In this document: piece after piece, positions 24,963 through 33,163 of the stretch
How positions within the stretch are numbered: position 1 is the stretch's first letter
Layout of the letters: each line of letters opens with the position of its first letter
NCBI RefSeq assembly: GCF_018732085.1
Contig: NZ_CP076103.1
Span: 62,001 to 126,000 of the forward strand
Source of the DNA: Lysobacter capsici
GTDB lineage: Bacteria; Pseudomonadota; Gammaproteobacteria; Xanthomonadales; Xanthomonadaceae
Direction of reading: 5' to 3'
DNA: 64,000 bases
Translations under genes and position numbers: made by a program
The notes under the pieces: model-generated
Database searches by the model: none
Seen by the model: only the letters and a program-made list of their open reading frames with translations
Told to the model about the DNA's origin: nothing

Positions 24963-26132
24963 ATGAATAACGAAATCCCCACCGTACGCCTCAAGAACGC
25001 CTGGAAATCCACCCACCCCTGGATCTTCCAGCGCCTGGTCGACAAGCCCGCCCAGCGGCCCAAACCCGGCGCCATCGTCAACGTGGTCGGGGTCGACGGC
25101 GTCTGGATCGGCCGCGGCTTCTACAACGGCCATTCGCGCATCGCCCTGCGCATGCTCGAAAACGACCCGGACGTCGAAGTCGACGCCGAGTGGTTCGCGC
25201 GCAAGATTGCCGCGTCCGTGTCGCTGCGCCGCGACGTGCTCAAGCTCGACGAGGTCAGCGACGCCTGGCGCGTGGTGCACAGCGAGGGCGACGGGATCAG
25301 CGGCCTGGTGGTGGACCGTTACGGCGATCTGTTGGTGGTCGAATACTTCAGCGCCGGCGCGTTCCGCCATCGCGAATGGATCTACGACGCGCTGCGCGCG
25401 CAGTTCCCCGGCTGCCGCTTCTACGCCTTCGCCGACGAGCACGTGCAGAAGCAGGAAAGCTTCGACTTCCGCGGCACCGAGGCGGTCCCGCCGTCGACCA
25501 TCACCGAGTACGGCATCAAGTTCCGCGCCGATCCGGCTGGCGCGCACAAGACCGGTTTCTTCGCCGACCAGCGCGAGAACCGCGAGTGGCTGTCGCAGCA
25601 GGTCGCCGGCAAGCGCGTGCTCGACCTGTGCTGCAACACCGGCGGCTTCGGCGTCTACGCCAAGGTGCGCGGTGCCGAGGAAGTGATCGGCGTGGACATC
25701 GACGCCGACGTGCTCAACATCGCCAAGGGCAACGCCAAGCTCAACGGCGCCAACGTCAAGTTCGTCCAGGCCGACATCTTCCCGTACCTGCGCGACATGG
25801 GTAACGCCGGCGAGCAGTTCGACGTGGTGATCCTCGATCCGGCCAAGATGACCCGCGACCGCGAGCAGGTGATCGCCGCGCTGAAGAAGTACCTCGACAT
25901 GAACAAGCTGGCGCTGGGCGTGGTCAAGCCCGGCGGTTTGTTCGCGACCTTCTCCTGCACGGGCCTGGTCAGCGAAGACCAGTTCCTCGACATGCTGCGC
26001 CGGGCCGCGTTCTATGCCGGCCGCACCGTGCAGGTGCTGAAGGTGTCGGGCGCGGGCGCGGACCATCCGTGGCTGGCGCAGGTGCCGGAGTCGCGGTACC
26101 TCAAGGCGGTGTTTTGCCGGGTGCTGGATTGA
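24963..26132 (+). CDS. rlmI: Class I SAM-dependent 23S rRNA (cytosine-5) methyltransferase, RlmI-like
   Basis: The 389-residue protein has an N-terminal PUA domain (residues ~6-85), the RlmI/RlmK central domain (WRVVHSEGDGISGLVVDRYG, then KTGFFADQRENR) and a Rossmann methyltransferase domain with VLDLCCNTGGFGVYA (SAM motif I), GVDID and a catalytic segment VILDPAKM, where the usual DPP is DPA. A late SCTGLVSEDQF contains the cysteine that would form the covalent intermediate. The length matches YccW/RlmI of about 396 residues. Target C1962 of 23S rRNA is inferred from the family. Confidence 0.88.
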   Translation: MNNEIPTVRLKNAWKSTHPWIFQRLVDKPAQRPKPGAIVNVVGVDGVWIGRGFYNGHSRIALRMLENDPDVEVDAEWFARKIAASVSLRRDVLKLDEVSDAWRVVHSEGDGISGLVVDRYGDLLVVEYFSAGAFRHREWIYDALRAQFPGCRFYAFADEHVQKQESFDFRGTEAVPPSTITEYGIKFRADPAGAHKTGFFADQRENREWLSQQVAGKRVLDLCCNTGGFGVYAKVRGAEEVIGVDIDADVLNIAKGNAKLNGANVKFVQADIFPYLRDMGNAGEQFDVVILDPAKMTRDREQVIAALKKYLDMNKLALGVVKPGGLFATFSCTGLVSEDQFLDMLRRAAFYAGRTVQVLKVSGAGADHPWLAQVPESRYLKAVFCRVLD

Positions 26133-26189
26133 GGTGAGGTGGGTTGCGCGCGGGGTTTCGCGCAGCAATCCGCTTGCGATGCAGGTATT

Positions 26190-26314
26190 CCCTCTCCCGC
26201 TTTGCGGGAGAGGGCTAGGGTGAGGGTATAAGCGCCGACGGCGCGAATGCTGTTGATTTTCGCTGGACGCCGCGGCCCCTCACCCCAACCCTCTCCCGCA
26301 AGCGGGAGAAGGAG
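26190..26314. repeat. Two family D hairpins in inverted orientation
   Basis: CCCTCTCCCGC-TTT-GCGGGAGAGGG followed by CTAGGGTGAGGG (26190-26226), and CCCCTCACCCCAACC followed by a CTCTCCCGC-AA-GCGGGAG hairpin (26277-26311), form an inverted pair 60 bases apart. They are followed by irregular GGAGCAGTACGC direct repeats to about 26385. The cluster separates rlmI from the convergent small gene at 26390. Confidence 0.8.
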
Positions 26315-26389
26315 CAGTACGCAGCAGAAGGAGCAGTACGCGGCAGAAGCAGCAGAGGGAGCAGTACGCGGTGAGAGGGAGCAGACCGA

Positions 26390-26626
26390 TCAATCCGGCG
26401 CGCGAAACCCCGTCATATGCCGCGCCTTGTAGCTGTCCGGCCGGTACGCCACCTCGCGCGCCAACGCATCCAGAAACCCCGTCTCCCCGATCCGCGCGCG
26501 TTCGCCGGCATCGAGTTCGAGCGTGAGTTCATAACTGGCGATCGTGCCGCACAGCACCGACAGATAGCGCCGCTCGCCGTCGGCGTACAGCGTCCAGGCC
26601 CAATCGCGTTGGTCGATGAGTTGCAT
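26390..26626 (-). CDS. Small conserved-type hypothetical protein
   Basis: The 78-residue protein begins MQLIDQRDWAWTLYADGERRYLSVLCG, an aromatic, beta-rich pattern I recognise from small xanthomonad hypothetical proteins with a WxWTLY...LSVxCG start. There is no signal peptide or membrane helix. It is the last gene of a same-strand pair with the membrane-anchored protein at 26647 (20-base gap). Function unknown. Confidence 0.65.
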   Translation of the reverse strand: MQLIDQRDWAWTLYADGERRYLSVLCGTIASYELTLELDAGERARIGETGFLDALAREVAYRPDSYKARHMTGFRAPD

Positions 26627-26646
26627 CTTGGGTCAAGCTCACCGGT

Positions 26647-27375
26647 TCAGCGGATCCACGAGCTGCCGACACCGACGACGTCGACGAATTTCCACTGCCC
26701 TCGCTCGAGCGCGAACAACTCCAGTTGATTGCCGCCCTGGTAATCGGACGCCGTCTCGACATACAGCAAGGCCTGATCGCCGCGTCCCGACACGACCGGC
26801 CGGCTGACCCGCACGATGCCGTCGACCTGCGGGTACGCTTGCTGGAACTCCGGCGAGAACCCCTTCGCGAGGTCGGCCGCTACGCGCTCCCGGTCGACCG
26901 GAACGACGCCGGGCAGCGTGCGGGTGTCCAGCGGCGTTTGCTCGGCATTGAAGCGCGGCAACGCATCGATCATCGCGTCGGACAGGTTGTGAGAGTTCGT
27001 CAGGGCGTTGTCCAACTGCGACGGGAGCTCGGCACAAGGTTCCAGTCGTTGTCGAGGCTGGCCGCAAAGGGCCGCCGTGGTGTTCACCAGTGCCAGGCGG
27101 CGTTGCGCCCCGTGAGCGTCCCGTGTCGCCGGCTTGGCGAGCTGGCGGTGATCGATAACCGCGATCAGAATCGCGCGCTGTTCCGCGGCCGTCGCCGCGC
27201 GCGGTGGTCCGAGGAGTGCGTCGAACGCGCCGGGTGTCGCCGAAGTGACCACGACGACCAGCGCCACCGCCACCACGATGCAAGCGGCATACAGCAGCGA
27301 CTTGAGCAGCGAAGGCGTTCGCGCGCCGTGGCCGTGAGAACCATCGTTCAACGATCGGGAAGACGAAGCCGTCAT
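26647..27375 (-). CDS. Single-pass membrane-anchored protein of unknown function
   Basis: From the ATG at 27375 the protein has 242 residues: a ~20-residue cytosolic N-terminus, one transmembrane helix (SLLYAACIVVAVALVVVVTS) and a ~190-residue extracytoplasmic domain with two cysteines that may pair. The C-terminal part (RVSRPVVSGRGDQALLYVETAS, then LELFALERGQWKFVDVVGVG) looks like a folded beta domain. No family could be named. The longer frame to 27423 is not favoured. Confidence 0.65.
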   Translation of the reverse strand: MTASSSRSLNDGSHGHGARTPSLLKSLLYAACIVVAVALVVVVTSATPGAFDALLGPPRAATAAEQRAILIAVIDHRQLAKPATRDAHGAQRRLALVNTTAALCGQPRQRLEPCAELPSQLDNALTNSHNLSDAMIDALPRFNAEQTPLDTRTLPGVVPVDRERVAADLAKGFSPEFQQAYPQVDGIVRVSRPVVSGRGDQALLYVETASDYQGGNQLELFALERGQWKFVDVVGVGSSWIR

Positions 27376-27477
27376 GGCCGGGTGTCCCTGCGCGCTTGCG
27401 TGATCGCAGCAGAGTAGGCGCACGCGCGATCGGAGGGCAACAGATCGAACCGATCGGACGCCGGCGTCGGTTTCCGC

Positions 27478-27801
27478 TCAGTCCTTCCACCACAGAATCG
27501 TCGGCGGATCTTCGGGACGGGTCTGCTCCAGGCGCTGCAGCGCGCCCACGTCCAGCCCGGGCAGATGCACGCTCATCGCCATCGCGACTTCGCGGTAACC
27601 CGGCCAATCGGTGCGCAGCTCCAGGCGCTCGCCGGTCGCGGTACCGACCTCGACGAAGATCAGCCGGCGCTCGTTCGCGTCGATCGCGTAGCCGTCGATG
27701 CCGTCGATGTCGGTCCAGCGGATGCCGTGGATGCGTCCGGCGCCGTCGTCGCGCCAGACGCCGCGCGGATCGGCGTACAGCCTGGGATCTTGCGGGTTCA
27801 T
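27478..27801 (-). CDS. Small hypothetical protein
   Basis: From the ATG at 27801 the product is 107 residues, starting MNPQDPRLYADPRGVWRDDG. It is cytosolic, beta-rich and ends with DPPTILWWKD. The pattern WxDIDGIDGYAID...VEVGTATGERLELRTDWPGYREV suggests a small PH-like or immunoglobulin-like fold, but I cannot name a family. A CRP-type site lies 123 bases upstream. Confidence 0.6.
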   Translation of the reverse strand: MNPQDPRLYADPRGVWRDDGAGRIHGIRWTDIDGIDGYAIDANERRLIFVEVGTATGERLELRTDWPGYREVAMAMSVHLPGLDVGALQRLEQTRPEDPPTILWWKD

Positions 27802-27923
27802 GCGAACGGTCCTTGCACGGACGGGGCGGCAGGTGCCGAACCGGTGGGCAGGCAAGATTGGCACATTGGATATGCGCAATCGGGTGCCGTACGGAACACA
27901 GGCGGCGTGGCCGAGTGGTCAAA

Positions 27924-27939
27924 TGTGATTGAAGTCACG
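27924..27939. promoter_or_regulatory. CRP/Clp-like binding site
   Basis: The sequence is TGTGA-TTGAAG-TCACG, which differs from the CRP-family consensus TGTGA-N6-TCACA at only one base. Xanthomonads carry the CRP homologue Clp with the same site. It lies in the 563-base gap 27802-28364, upstream of the leftward small gene and 426 bases upstream of rmuC. Confidence 0.5.
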
Positions 27940-28027
27940 TTTATTCCGGGCACTGGAACGGTCACCCAGCCTCGCCCACGCGCGCCGCACCGGTTGCGAC
28001 CGCCACCCTGGCCGCGACCGCTCCCCC

Positions 28028-28120
28028 TGTAGGAGCGAGGCAAGTCGCGACCGCGAAACCGCGCATGCCTCGCAGGCGCGGTTTCGCGGCCGCGGCCCGC
28101 GACCGAAGGAAATCCTCATG
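28028..28120. repeat. Family E repeat relative
   Basis: TGTAGGAGCGAGGCAAGTCG, then CGCGACCGCGAAACCGCG, then the complement GCGGTTTCGCGGCCGCGG and GCGACCGAAGGAAATCC correspond to pieces of the element at 9511-9630 (which has GGATTTCCTTCGGTC). It is the only repeat in the interval before rmuC; the remaining bases 28121-28364 show no feature. Confidence 0.7.
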
Positions 28121-28364
28121 GGCCGCGTCCTGCATCGAGAACCGACACAATCGCAGCGCGGCAATCAAAAGACCCAACGCCCCACCCGCGCCGACCCGAT
28201 CCAGCCATCGCTACCCCTGCGTCGCAGATGCTGAGACTCACCCGCTTAGACTGGCCCCTTAAACTAAGGCCGCCGGCGCCCGATTCGCGCCTGCCCCCAC
28301 CCAGCGGCCCATCGCCGCGCCGCCGGCCACGCCGTCGCCCCTCCCGCTTTTCCGCAGAGTCCCC

Positions 28365-30023
28365 ATGCCCCTGACCGCCGCCGTGTTCGCCATCGTGTTC
28401 GCGTTGCTGATCGGCGCCGCGCTCGCCTGGCTGCTCGCGCGCGCCGGCGCCGCGCGCACGCTGGAGGCCGCGCGCGGCGAGCTGGGCGCGCAATTGAACG
28501 CGGCCAACACCGAGCGCGCGCAGTTGCTCGAGCGCAGCGCGCGCATTCCCGAACTGCAGGGGCGCCTGGACGAACTCGAGGACCTGCGCGACCGCCTGAT
28601 CCACGACAGCGGCCAGCTGCGCGAGGCCATCGGCCGCGCCACCACCGAACTGGAAAAGGAACAGCAGGCCCTGCAACGCCTGCGCGCCGACTTGCACGAC
28701 GCCGAACGCCTGCGCGACGCGGCCACTGCCGAGCTGCAGCGGCGCAGCGTCGAACTCAGCCGCATGAGCACCCAGCTCGACGCCGAGCGCAGCCAGTCGC
28801 AGGAAAAGATCGCCCAGCTCAAGGACGTGCGCGACGAACTGACCACCCAGTTCAAGAACCTCGCCAACGAGATCCTGGAAGAAAAGAGCAAGCGCTTCAC
28901 CGAGCAGAATCGCAGCCACCTGGGCCTGTTGCTCGATCCGCTGCAGCAGAAGCTGGCCGAATTCCAGACCCGGGTCGAGACCGTCTACGACAACGAAACT
29001 CGCGACCGCACCGCGCTGGGCGAACAGGTGCGGCAGCTGATGGCGCTGAACCAATCGCTCAGCGAAGACGCGAAAAACCTCACCACCGCGCTCAAGGGCT
29101 CGAGCAAGACCCAGGGCGCCTGGGGCGAGTTGATCCTCGAACGCGTGCTCGAATCGGCCGGCCTGCGCAAGGGCGAGGAATACGACGTCCAGGAAAGCCA
29201 CGGCACCGAGGACGGCGAGCGCCGGCCCGACGTGACCATCCACCTGCCCGAAGACCGGCATCTGGTGATCGACTCCAAGGTCTCGCTGCTGGCTTACGAG
29301 GAGTACGCCAGCGCCGAGGACGAGGAGCAGCGCGCGCGCGCGGTCAAGCGCCATCTCGACTCGGTACGCACGCACATGCGCGGCCTGTCGGACAAGCGCT
29401 ATCAGGAACTGTACGGCCTGCGTTCGCTGGATTTCGTGCTGATGTTCGTGCCGATCGAACCGGCCTTCATGCTCGCGGTCACCCACGACCGCAATCTGTT
29501 CATGGACGGCTGGCAGCGCAACGTGCTGGTGGTCAGCCCGTCGACCCTGCTGTTCGTGCTGCGCACCGTCGCCCATCTGTGGCGACAGGAAGCGCAGAAC
29601 CGCAACGCCCAGGAAATCGCCAAGCGCGGCGCGCAGCTGTACGACCGGCTGTGCTCGTTCGTGGCCGACCTGGAGAAAGTCGGCGACCGCATCGACCAGG
29701 CCAAGGTCAGCTTCGACAGCGCGCGCGACAAACTCAGCCGCAACAAGGGCAGCGTGATCCGCCAGGCCGAGATGCTGCGCGACATGGGGGTCAAGCCGAC
29801 CCGCGCGTTGCCGGCGAAACTGGTCGAGTTGTCGGCCGACGATGCGGCGAGCGACGATGGGCTCGAACCCGACGGCCCGCGGCCGATCGAGGGCGCGGCG
29901 GGGCTGTTGAGCGCGGATGCCGACGATTCGAATGGTGCGAGCGAGCGTGGCGATACTGACGAAAACGGCAGCGATGGCGATGGCGACAGCAACGGCGTTG
30001 GTGAAGACCGCAGCGAGGTCTGA
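28365..30023 (+). CDS. rmuC: DNA recombination protein RmuC
   Basis: The 552-residue protein has an N-terminal membrane helix (residues ~5-25), a long coiled coil (~30-180), and the RmuC nuclease-like domain (~200-460) with GSSKTQGAWGELILERVLE, HLVIDSKVSL and ALLFVPIE-like LMFVPIEPAFM segments; E and D-x-K residues of the restriction-like fold are present. RmuC limits inversion between repeats, apt in this repeat-dense genome. The last ~70 residues are an acidic Asp/Gly/Ser tail not usual for the family, ending DRSEV. The final 66 bases are duplicated downstream (see 29958-30389). Confidence 0.93.
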   Translation: MPLTAAVFAIVFALLIGAALAWLLARAGAARTLEAARGELGAQLNAANTERAQLLERSARIPELQGRLDELEDLRDRLIHDSGQLREAIGRATTELEKEQQALQRLRADLHDAERLRDAATAELQRRSVELSRMSTQLDAERSQSQEKIAQLKDVRDELTTQFKNLANEILEEKSKRFTEQNRSHLGLLLDPLQQKLAEFQTRVETVYDNETRDRTALGEQVRQLMALNQSLSEDAKNLTTALKGSSKTQGAWGELILERVLESAGLRKGEEYDVQESHGTEDGERRPDVTIHLPEDRHLVIDSKVSLLAYEEYASAEDEEQRARAVKRHLDSVRTHMRGLSDKRYQELYGLRSLDFVLMFVPIEPAFMLAVTHDRNLFMDGWQRNVLVVSPSTLLFVLRTVAHLWRQEAQNRNAQEIAKRGAQLYDRLCSFVADLEKVGDRIDQAKVSFDSARDKLSRNKGSVIRQAEMLRDMGVKPTRALPAKLVELSADDAASDDGLEPDGPRPIEGAAGLLSADADDSNGASERGDTDENGSDGDGDSNGVGEDRSEV

Positions 30024-30389
30024 CCGGCCTGTCGAGGTCTTTTGTGGGGGGGGCTGTCTTTTGTGGGAGGGGCTTCAGCCCCGACGCTCTTGTTTCCGGT
30101 CGCTTCGAAACTTCGTCGCCGCGGAGCGAAAAGCATCGGGCCTAAAGGCCCTCCCACAAAAGACCTCGAGACCGACGAAAACGGCAGCGACAGCAACGGC
30201 GATAGCGACAGCGTCGGCGAAGACCGCAGCGAGGTCTGAGCTATCTGTCGAGGTCTCTTGTGGGAGGGCTGTCTTTTGTGGGAGGGGCTTCAGCCCCGAC
30301 GCTCTTGTTTCCGGTCGCTTCGAAACTTCGTCGCCGCGGAGCGAAAAGCGTCGGGCCTGAAGGCCCTCCCACAAAAGCCCTCGGCGCTG
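29958..30389 (+). repeat. 216-bp tandem duplication of rmuC 3' end plus family A repeat
   Basis: The block starting GACGAAAACGGCAGCGA at 29958 recurs at 30174, exactly 216 bases (72 codons) later. It comprises the last codons of rmuC through its TGA, the TCGAGGTC linker and a full family A repeat pair (arms at 30059-30162 and 30274-30378). The copies differ by scattered substitutions and a one-base indel. The second copy of the coding tail lacks a start and is pseudogenic. Confidence 0.9.
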
Positions 30390-30474
30390 ATGGTGCCGGT
30401 GGCGTGTGTGAGTCCGAAATCCTGTCGCCATCGGCGACGGTCAAGCGATCTGCATGACGAAGCCGCGATCCATT

Positions 30475-30619
30475 GCCCCCTTTGAAAAAGGGGGCGAGCG
30501 CCTTGCGTAACCATGGAACGGGCATCGCTTGCGGCGTGGGGGATTTGCTTTGGCTGCTGGTTGGCGCGGCGATCGCAGAGCAAGAGCAAATCCCCCCTGC
30601 CCCCCTTTTTCAAAGGGGG
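30475..30619. repeat. Family B repeat pair
   Basis: CCCCCTTTGAAAAAGGGGG on the left and a CCCCCCTTTTTCAAAGGGGGG mate on the right are linked through GGGGGATTTGCTTTGGCTGC and CAAGAGCAAATCCCCCC arms that pair with each other. It is the fullest copy of this family in the window, an inverted repeat about 145 bases long. The remainder of the 30390-30771 interval is degenerate GGGAGAGGG-rich sequence with no gene. Confidence 0.8.
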
Positions 30620-30771
30620 GAAAGGCCGGCTTCGGGAGAGGGAGGGCCAGCTTCGGAGAGGGGGCTGCTTCGGGGGAGCGAAAACCAGCTTAGGCAGGAG
30701 GCAAGCCCAGCCTCGGGAGCGTCGGCCTTGGGGAAAAGCGCGCGCCCGACAACAACAAAACGGCAAAACAA

Positions 30772-30799
30772 AACGGCCCGGATTCGCATCCGGGCCGTT
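30772..30799 (-). terminator. Intrinsic terminator of the mla operon
   Basis: On the minus strand this is an 11-bp stem ACGGCCCGGAT...ATCCGGGCCGT with a 4-base loop, followed directly by TTTTGTTTT. It lies 37 bases after the mlaA stop codon. Confidence 0.9.
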
Positions 30800-30835
30800 C
30801 GTACATCCAAGGCTTGAGGCGACGCCGTGCGGCGC

Positions 30836-32101
30836 TCAGTGTCCGCCGTCGGTCGGCATCACCGGCATCGCATCGGCCGGGACGCTCGGGTTGCTGTCGT
30901 CCTGCAGATAGTCGGGCAGCTGGTCGTCGCTGTTCTTGTCCATGCGGTCGCCGAAGATCTGATAGTCGCGGCGCTGGGTCCACGAATCGCGGACCAGCGC
31001 GTATTCGTCTTCGGCGCCTTCGCGCAGGCTGTCCAGCGGCAGCAGCTGGGCGCGCACGTCGACCAGTTGCAGGCCCTGCAGCGGGATGCGGATGCGGTCG
31101 CGTTCGACCTGGCGCAGCGGGCTCAGCGGCGCGTCGCCGAGCGCGCCGAACGCGTCGCGCACGGTGCGCGGCCCGAACAGCGGCAGCTCGAGATAACGCG
31201 AGCGCTTCCAGCCCCACACGCCGAGGGTCTGGCCGAAGTCTTCGCTGCGGTTGGGCAGCTTGGCGTCGCTGGCCGGATCGAAGATGCCGGCGATGCCCAG
31301 GGTGCTGTTGAGCGCGAACCGGCCCAGCGACTGCGCGGCCTGCTTGGGCTTGCCCTGCAGCAGCGCGTTGAGGATCGACACCGGCTGGCCGAGGTTGTTG
31401 AAGAAGTTGCTCACGCCCAGGCGCACCGGCCGCGGTACCACCTTGGTGTAGGCGCGCGCCAGCGGTCGGGCGATGCCCTTGTCCACCGCCATGTTGAAGC
31501 GGTGCATCTTGCGGTTGTACTTCTCCCACGGATCGTAGGCGCCGGGCACGTTGGCCGGGGCCGGCAGGGTGGGATCGGCGACCGGGTCGTAGGCCTGCGA
31601 GGTGCCGTAGATGTCGTCGAAGTCGCGCTCGGCGGCGGTGCGCGGGTCGGCGACCGGGTCGGTCGGCTGGGCCGCGGCCGGGTCGAGCGCCGGCGGTGCG
31701 GGATCGACCTGGGCGAGGCTGTAGTCCAGATCCAGGTTGAGCGGCACCACCGTAAAATCGTCGGGGTGCGCGGCCGAAACCGACTGCAGCGAGGAAGCCT
31801 CGGCAAGCGCATTGGCATCCGCATCGATCGGCGCGCTCGCGGCGACGCCGGCCGCGGACAACGCGTTCGCCGAGTCGGTCTGCACCGGCGCCTGCGACGA
31901 GGCCGCGACCTGTGCCGATTCGGCCGGGGCGGGCGCGATGACCGCCGGCGGCGAAGCCTCGGCGGCGACCATCGCCGTAGTCGGCGCGATCAAGCCCGCG
32001 GCGCTGTACGAATCCGGGCTCGCGTCCTGCGCGAGGGCCGGTGCGGAGTGCAGCGCGGCCAGGATCAGGCCGAGCGCTAAGGGGAGTGCGTGGGGGCGCA
32101 T
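30836..32101 (-). CDS. mlaA: MlaA-family outer-membrane phospholipid-retrograde-transport protein
   Basis: The 421-residue precursor has a type I signal peptide (LALGLILAALHSAPALAQ) but no lipobox; the entire protein contains no cysteine, so it cannot be a lipoprotein like E. coli MlaA. A ~165-residue Ala/Pro/Asp-rich region precedes the MlaA domain, which is canonical: YDPWEKYNRKMHRFNMAVDK, RPVRLGVSNFFNNLGQP, LNSTLGIAGIFDPA and SEDFGQTLGVWG. The C-terminal tail contains PDYLQ (residues 396-400), a motif repeated in the MlaD tail. It is last in the mla operon, and an intrinsic terminator follows. Confidence 0.95.
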   Translation of the reverse strand: MRPHALPLALGLILAALHSAPALAQDASPDSYSAAGLIAPTTAMVAAEASPPAVIAPAPAESAQVAASSQAPVQTDSANALSAAGVAASAPIDADANALAEASSLQSVSAAHPDDFTVVPLNLDLDYSLAQVDPAPPALDPAAAQPTDPVADPRTAAERDFDDIYGTSQAYDPVADPTLPAPANVPGAYDPWEKYNRKMHRFNMAVDKGIARPLARAYTKVVPRPVRLGVSNFFNNLGQPVSILNALLQGKPKQAAQSLGRFALNSTLGIAGIFDPASDAKLPNRSEDFGQTLGVWGWKRSRYLELPLFGPRTVRDAFGALGDAPLSPLRQVERDRIRIPLQGLQLVDVRAQLLPLDSLREGAEDEYALVRDSWTQRRDYQIFGDRMDKNSDDQLPDYLQDDSNPSVPADAMPVMPTDGGH

Positions 32102-32211
32102 GGTGGCAGTCTAGTCTTCCGTTACATCGGTGGGGGCGGCCAGGCCACGTCCGTGGGCGTCGGCGACCGCAACTGTGAACGTGTACGCGTACGTGTGTTC
32201 CCGGGTACGGA

Positions 32212-32499
32212 TCAGCTGGCGAAGCCGAGCGAGGCGTCGAGCCGGTAGGCCGCGCGCAGCTCGGCCAGGCCGGGCGGGTCGCCCTGCACGTCCACGCCGG
32301 GCGCCTGCTCGGCCAACTCGGCCAGCAGCGCCAGTCCGGCGCTGTCGACCGAACTGACCGCCGTCAGGTCGAACCGGCGCGTGCCGGCGACCAGCGCGCG
32401 CGCCTGCGGCCACAACGCGGCGGCCGCGGCGCGATCGAGCGCGCCCGCGAACACCAGGGTGTCGCCGTCCTTGCGCAGGCTGGCCACGGCCGCGCTCAT
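32212..32499 (-). CDS. mlaB: STAS-domain protein MlaB
   Basis: The 95-residue cytosolic protein is a single STAS domain (TLVFAGALDRAAAAALWPQA, then FDLTAVSSVDSAGLALLAEL) with the conserved serine in DSAGL. In Mla systems it binds the ATPase MlaF and is needed for stability and activity of the MlaFE complex. Its start follows the mlaC stop after one base, so the two are co-translated. A 110-base gap separates it from mlaA. Confidence 0.9.
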   Translation of the reverse strand: MSAAVASLRKDGDTLVFAGALDRAAAAALWPQARALVAGTRRFDLTAVSSVDSAGLALLAELAEQAPGVDVQGDPPGLAELRAAYRLDASLGFAS

Positions 32500-32500
32500 C

Positions 32501-33163
32501 TCAGTTGCCGCTCGCCTGGGCCTGCAGCTTGCCGGCCTTGATGTCGGCGGCGACCTGGGCGATCGACTTCTGGTTGAGCGGGGTGTCGAACTGGTTGCGG
32601 AAGGTCTGCACGAAGCTGACGCCTTCGACCATCACGTCGAACACCTTCCACTGTGCGCCGTTCTTGCGCAGCAGGTAGTCCACCGGCACCGGTTCGCCGC
32701 CCTGGCGCAGGAACTCGCTGGAGACCTTGACGATGGCGCCGCCGCGCAGCGGGGTCTCGGACTTGATCCGGACCTGCAGGCGGGTGTTGAAGTCGAGCAG
32801 GGCCGAACCGTAGCGCTGCATCAGGCTGCCGGTCAGCGCGTCGGCGAACAGGCCGACATCGGCGTCGGACGCGCCGCGGCCGTGGGTGCCCAGGACCAGG
32901 CGCGCGGCGTAGTCGCGGTCGAACACCTGGTTGAACTCGGTGGTGATGAACTGGCTCAGCGCGGCGCGGTTCTTGCTGAACTCGGCGCGGCGCGATTCCA
33001 GGGTCGACAGGATGCGGGTGCTGTTGGCCAGCACCATCGCGCTGGGCGAACCGGCGGCGGGCGCGGCCTGGCCCGGGGCCGCGGTGGCCTGGGCGAACGC
33101 GAAGGAGGGAGCGCCGGCGATCAGGGCCGAGGCGAGGACGGTAACGATCAGGGAGCGCTTCAT
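32501..33163 (-). CDS. mlaC: Periplasmic phospholipid-binding protein MlaC
   Basis: The 220-residue precursor has a signal peptide (VTVLASALIAGAPSFAFAQ). The mature part shows the MlaC/Ttg2D pattern: a helical N-terminal half with LSQFITTEFNQVFDRDYAARLVLG and a beta-rich C-terminal half with GEPVPVDYLLRKNGAQWKVFDVMVEGVS and VQTFRNQFDTPL. MlaC ferries phospholipids between MlaA at the outer membrane and MlaFEDB at the inner membrane. The start overlaps the mlaD stop by an ATGA (33160-33163). Confidence 0.94.
   Translation of the reverse strand: MKRSLIVTVLASALIAGAPSFAFAQATAAPGQAAPAAGSPSAMVLANSTRILSTLESRRAEFSKNRAALSQFITTEFNQVFDRDYAARLVLGTHGRGASDADVGLFADALTGSLMQRYGSALLDFNTRLQVRIKSETPLRGGAIVKVSSEFLRQGGEPVPVDYLLRKNGAQWKVFDVMVEGVSFVQTFRNQFDTPLNQKSIAQVAADIKAGKLQAQASGN

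Noticed and set aside
27901..27960. GGCGTGGCCGAGTGGTC resembles the 5' half of a tRNA-Ser or tRNA-Leu
   Set aside because: No anticodon stem, T-arm or matching 3' acceptor follows, and the segment runs into the CRP-like palindrome. A tRNA cannot be folded.
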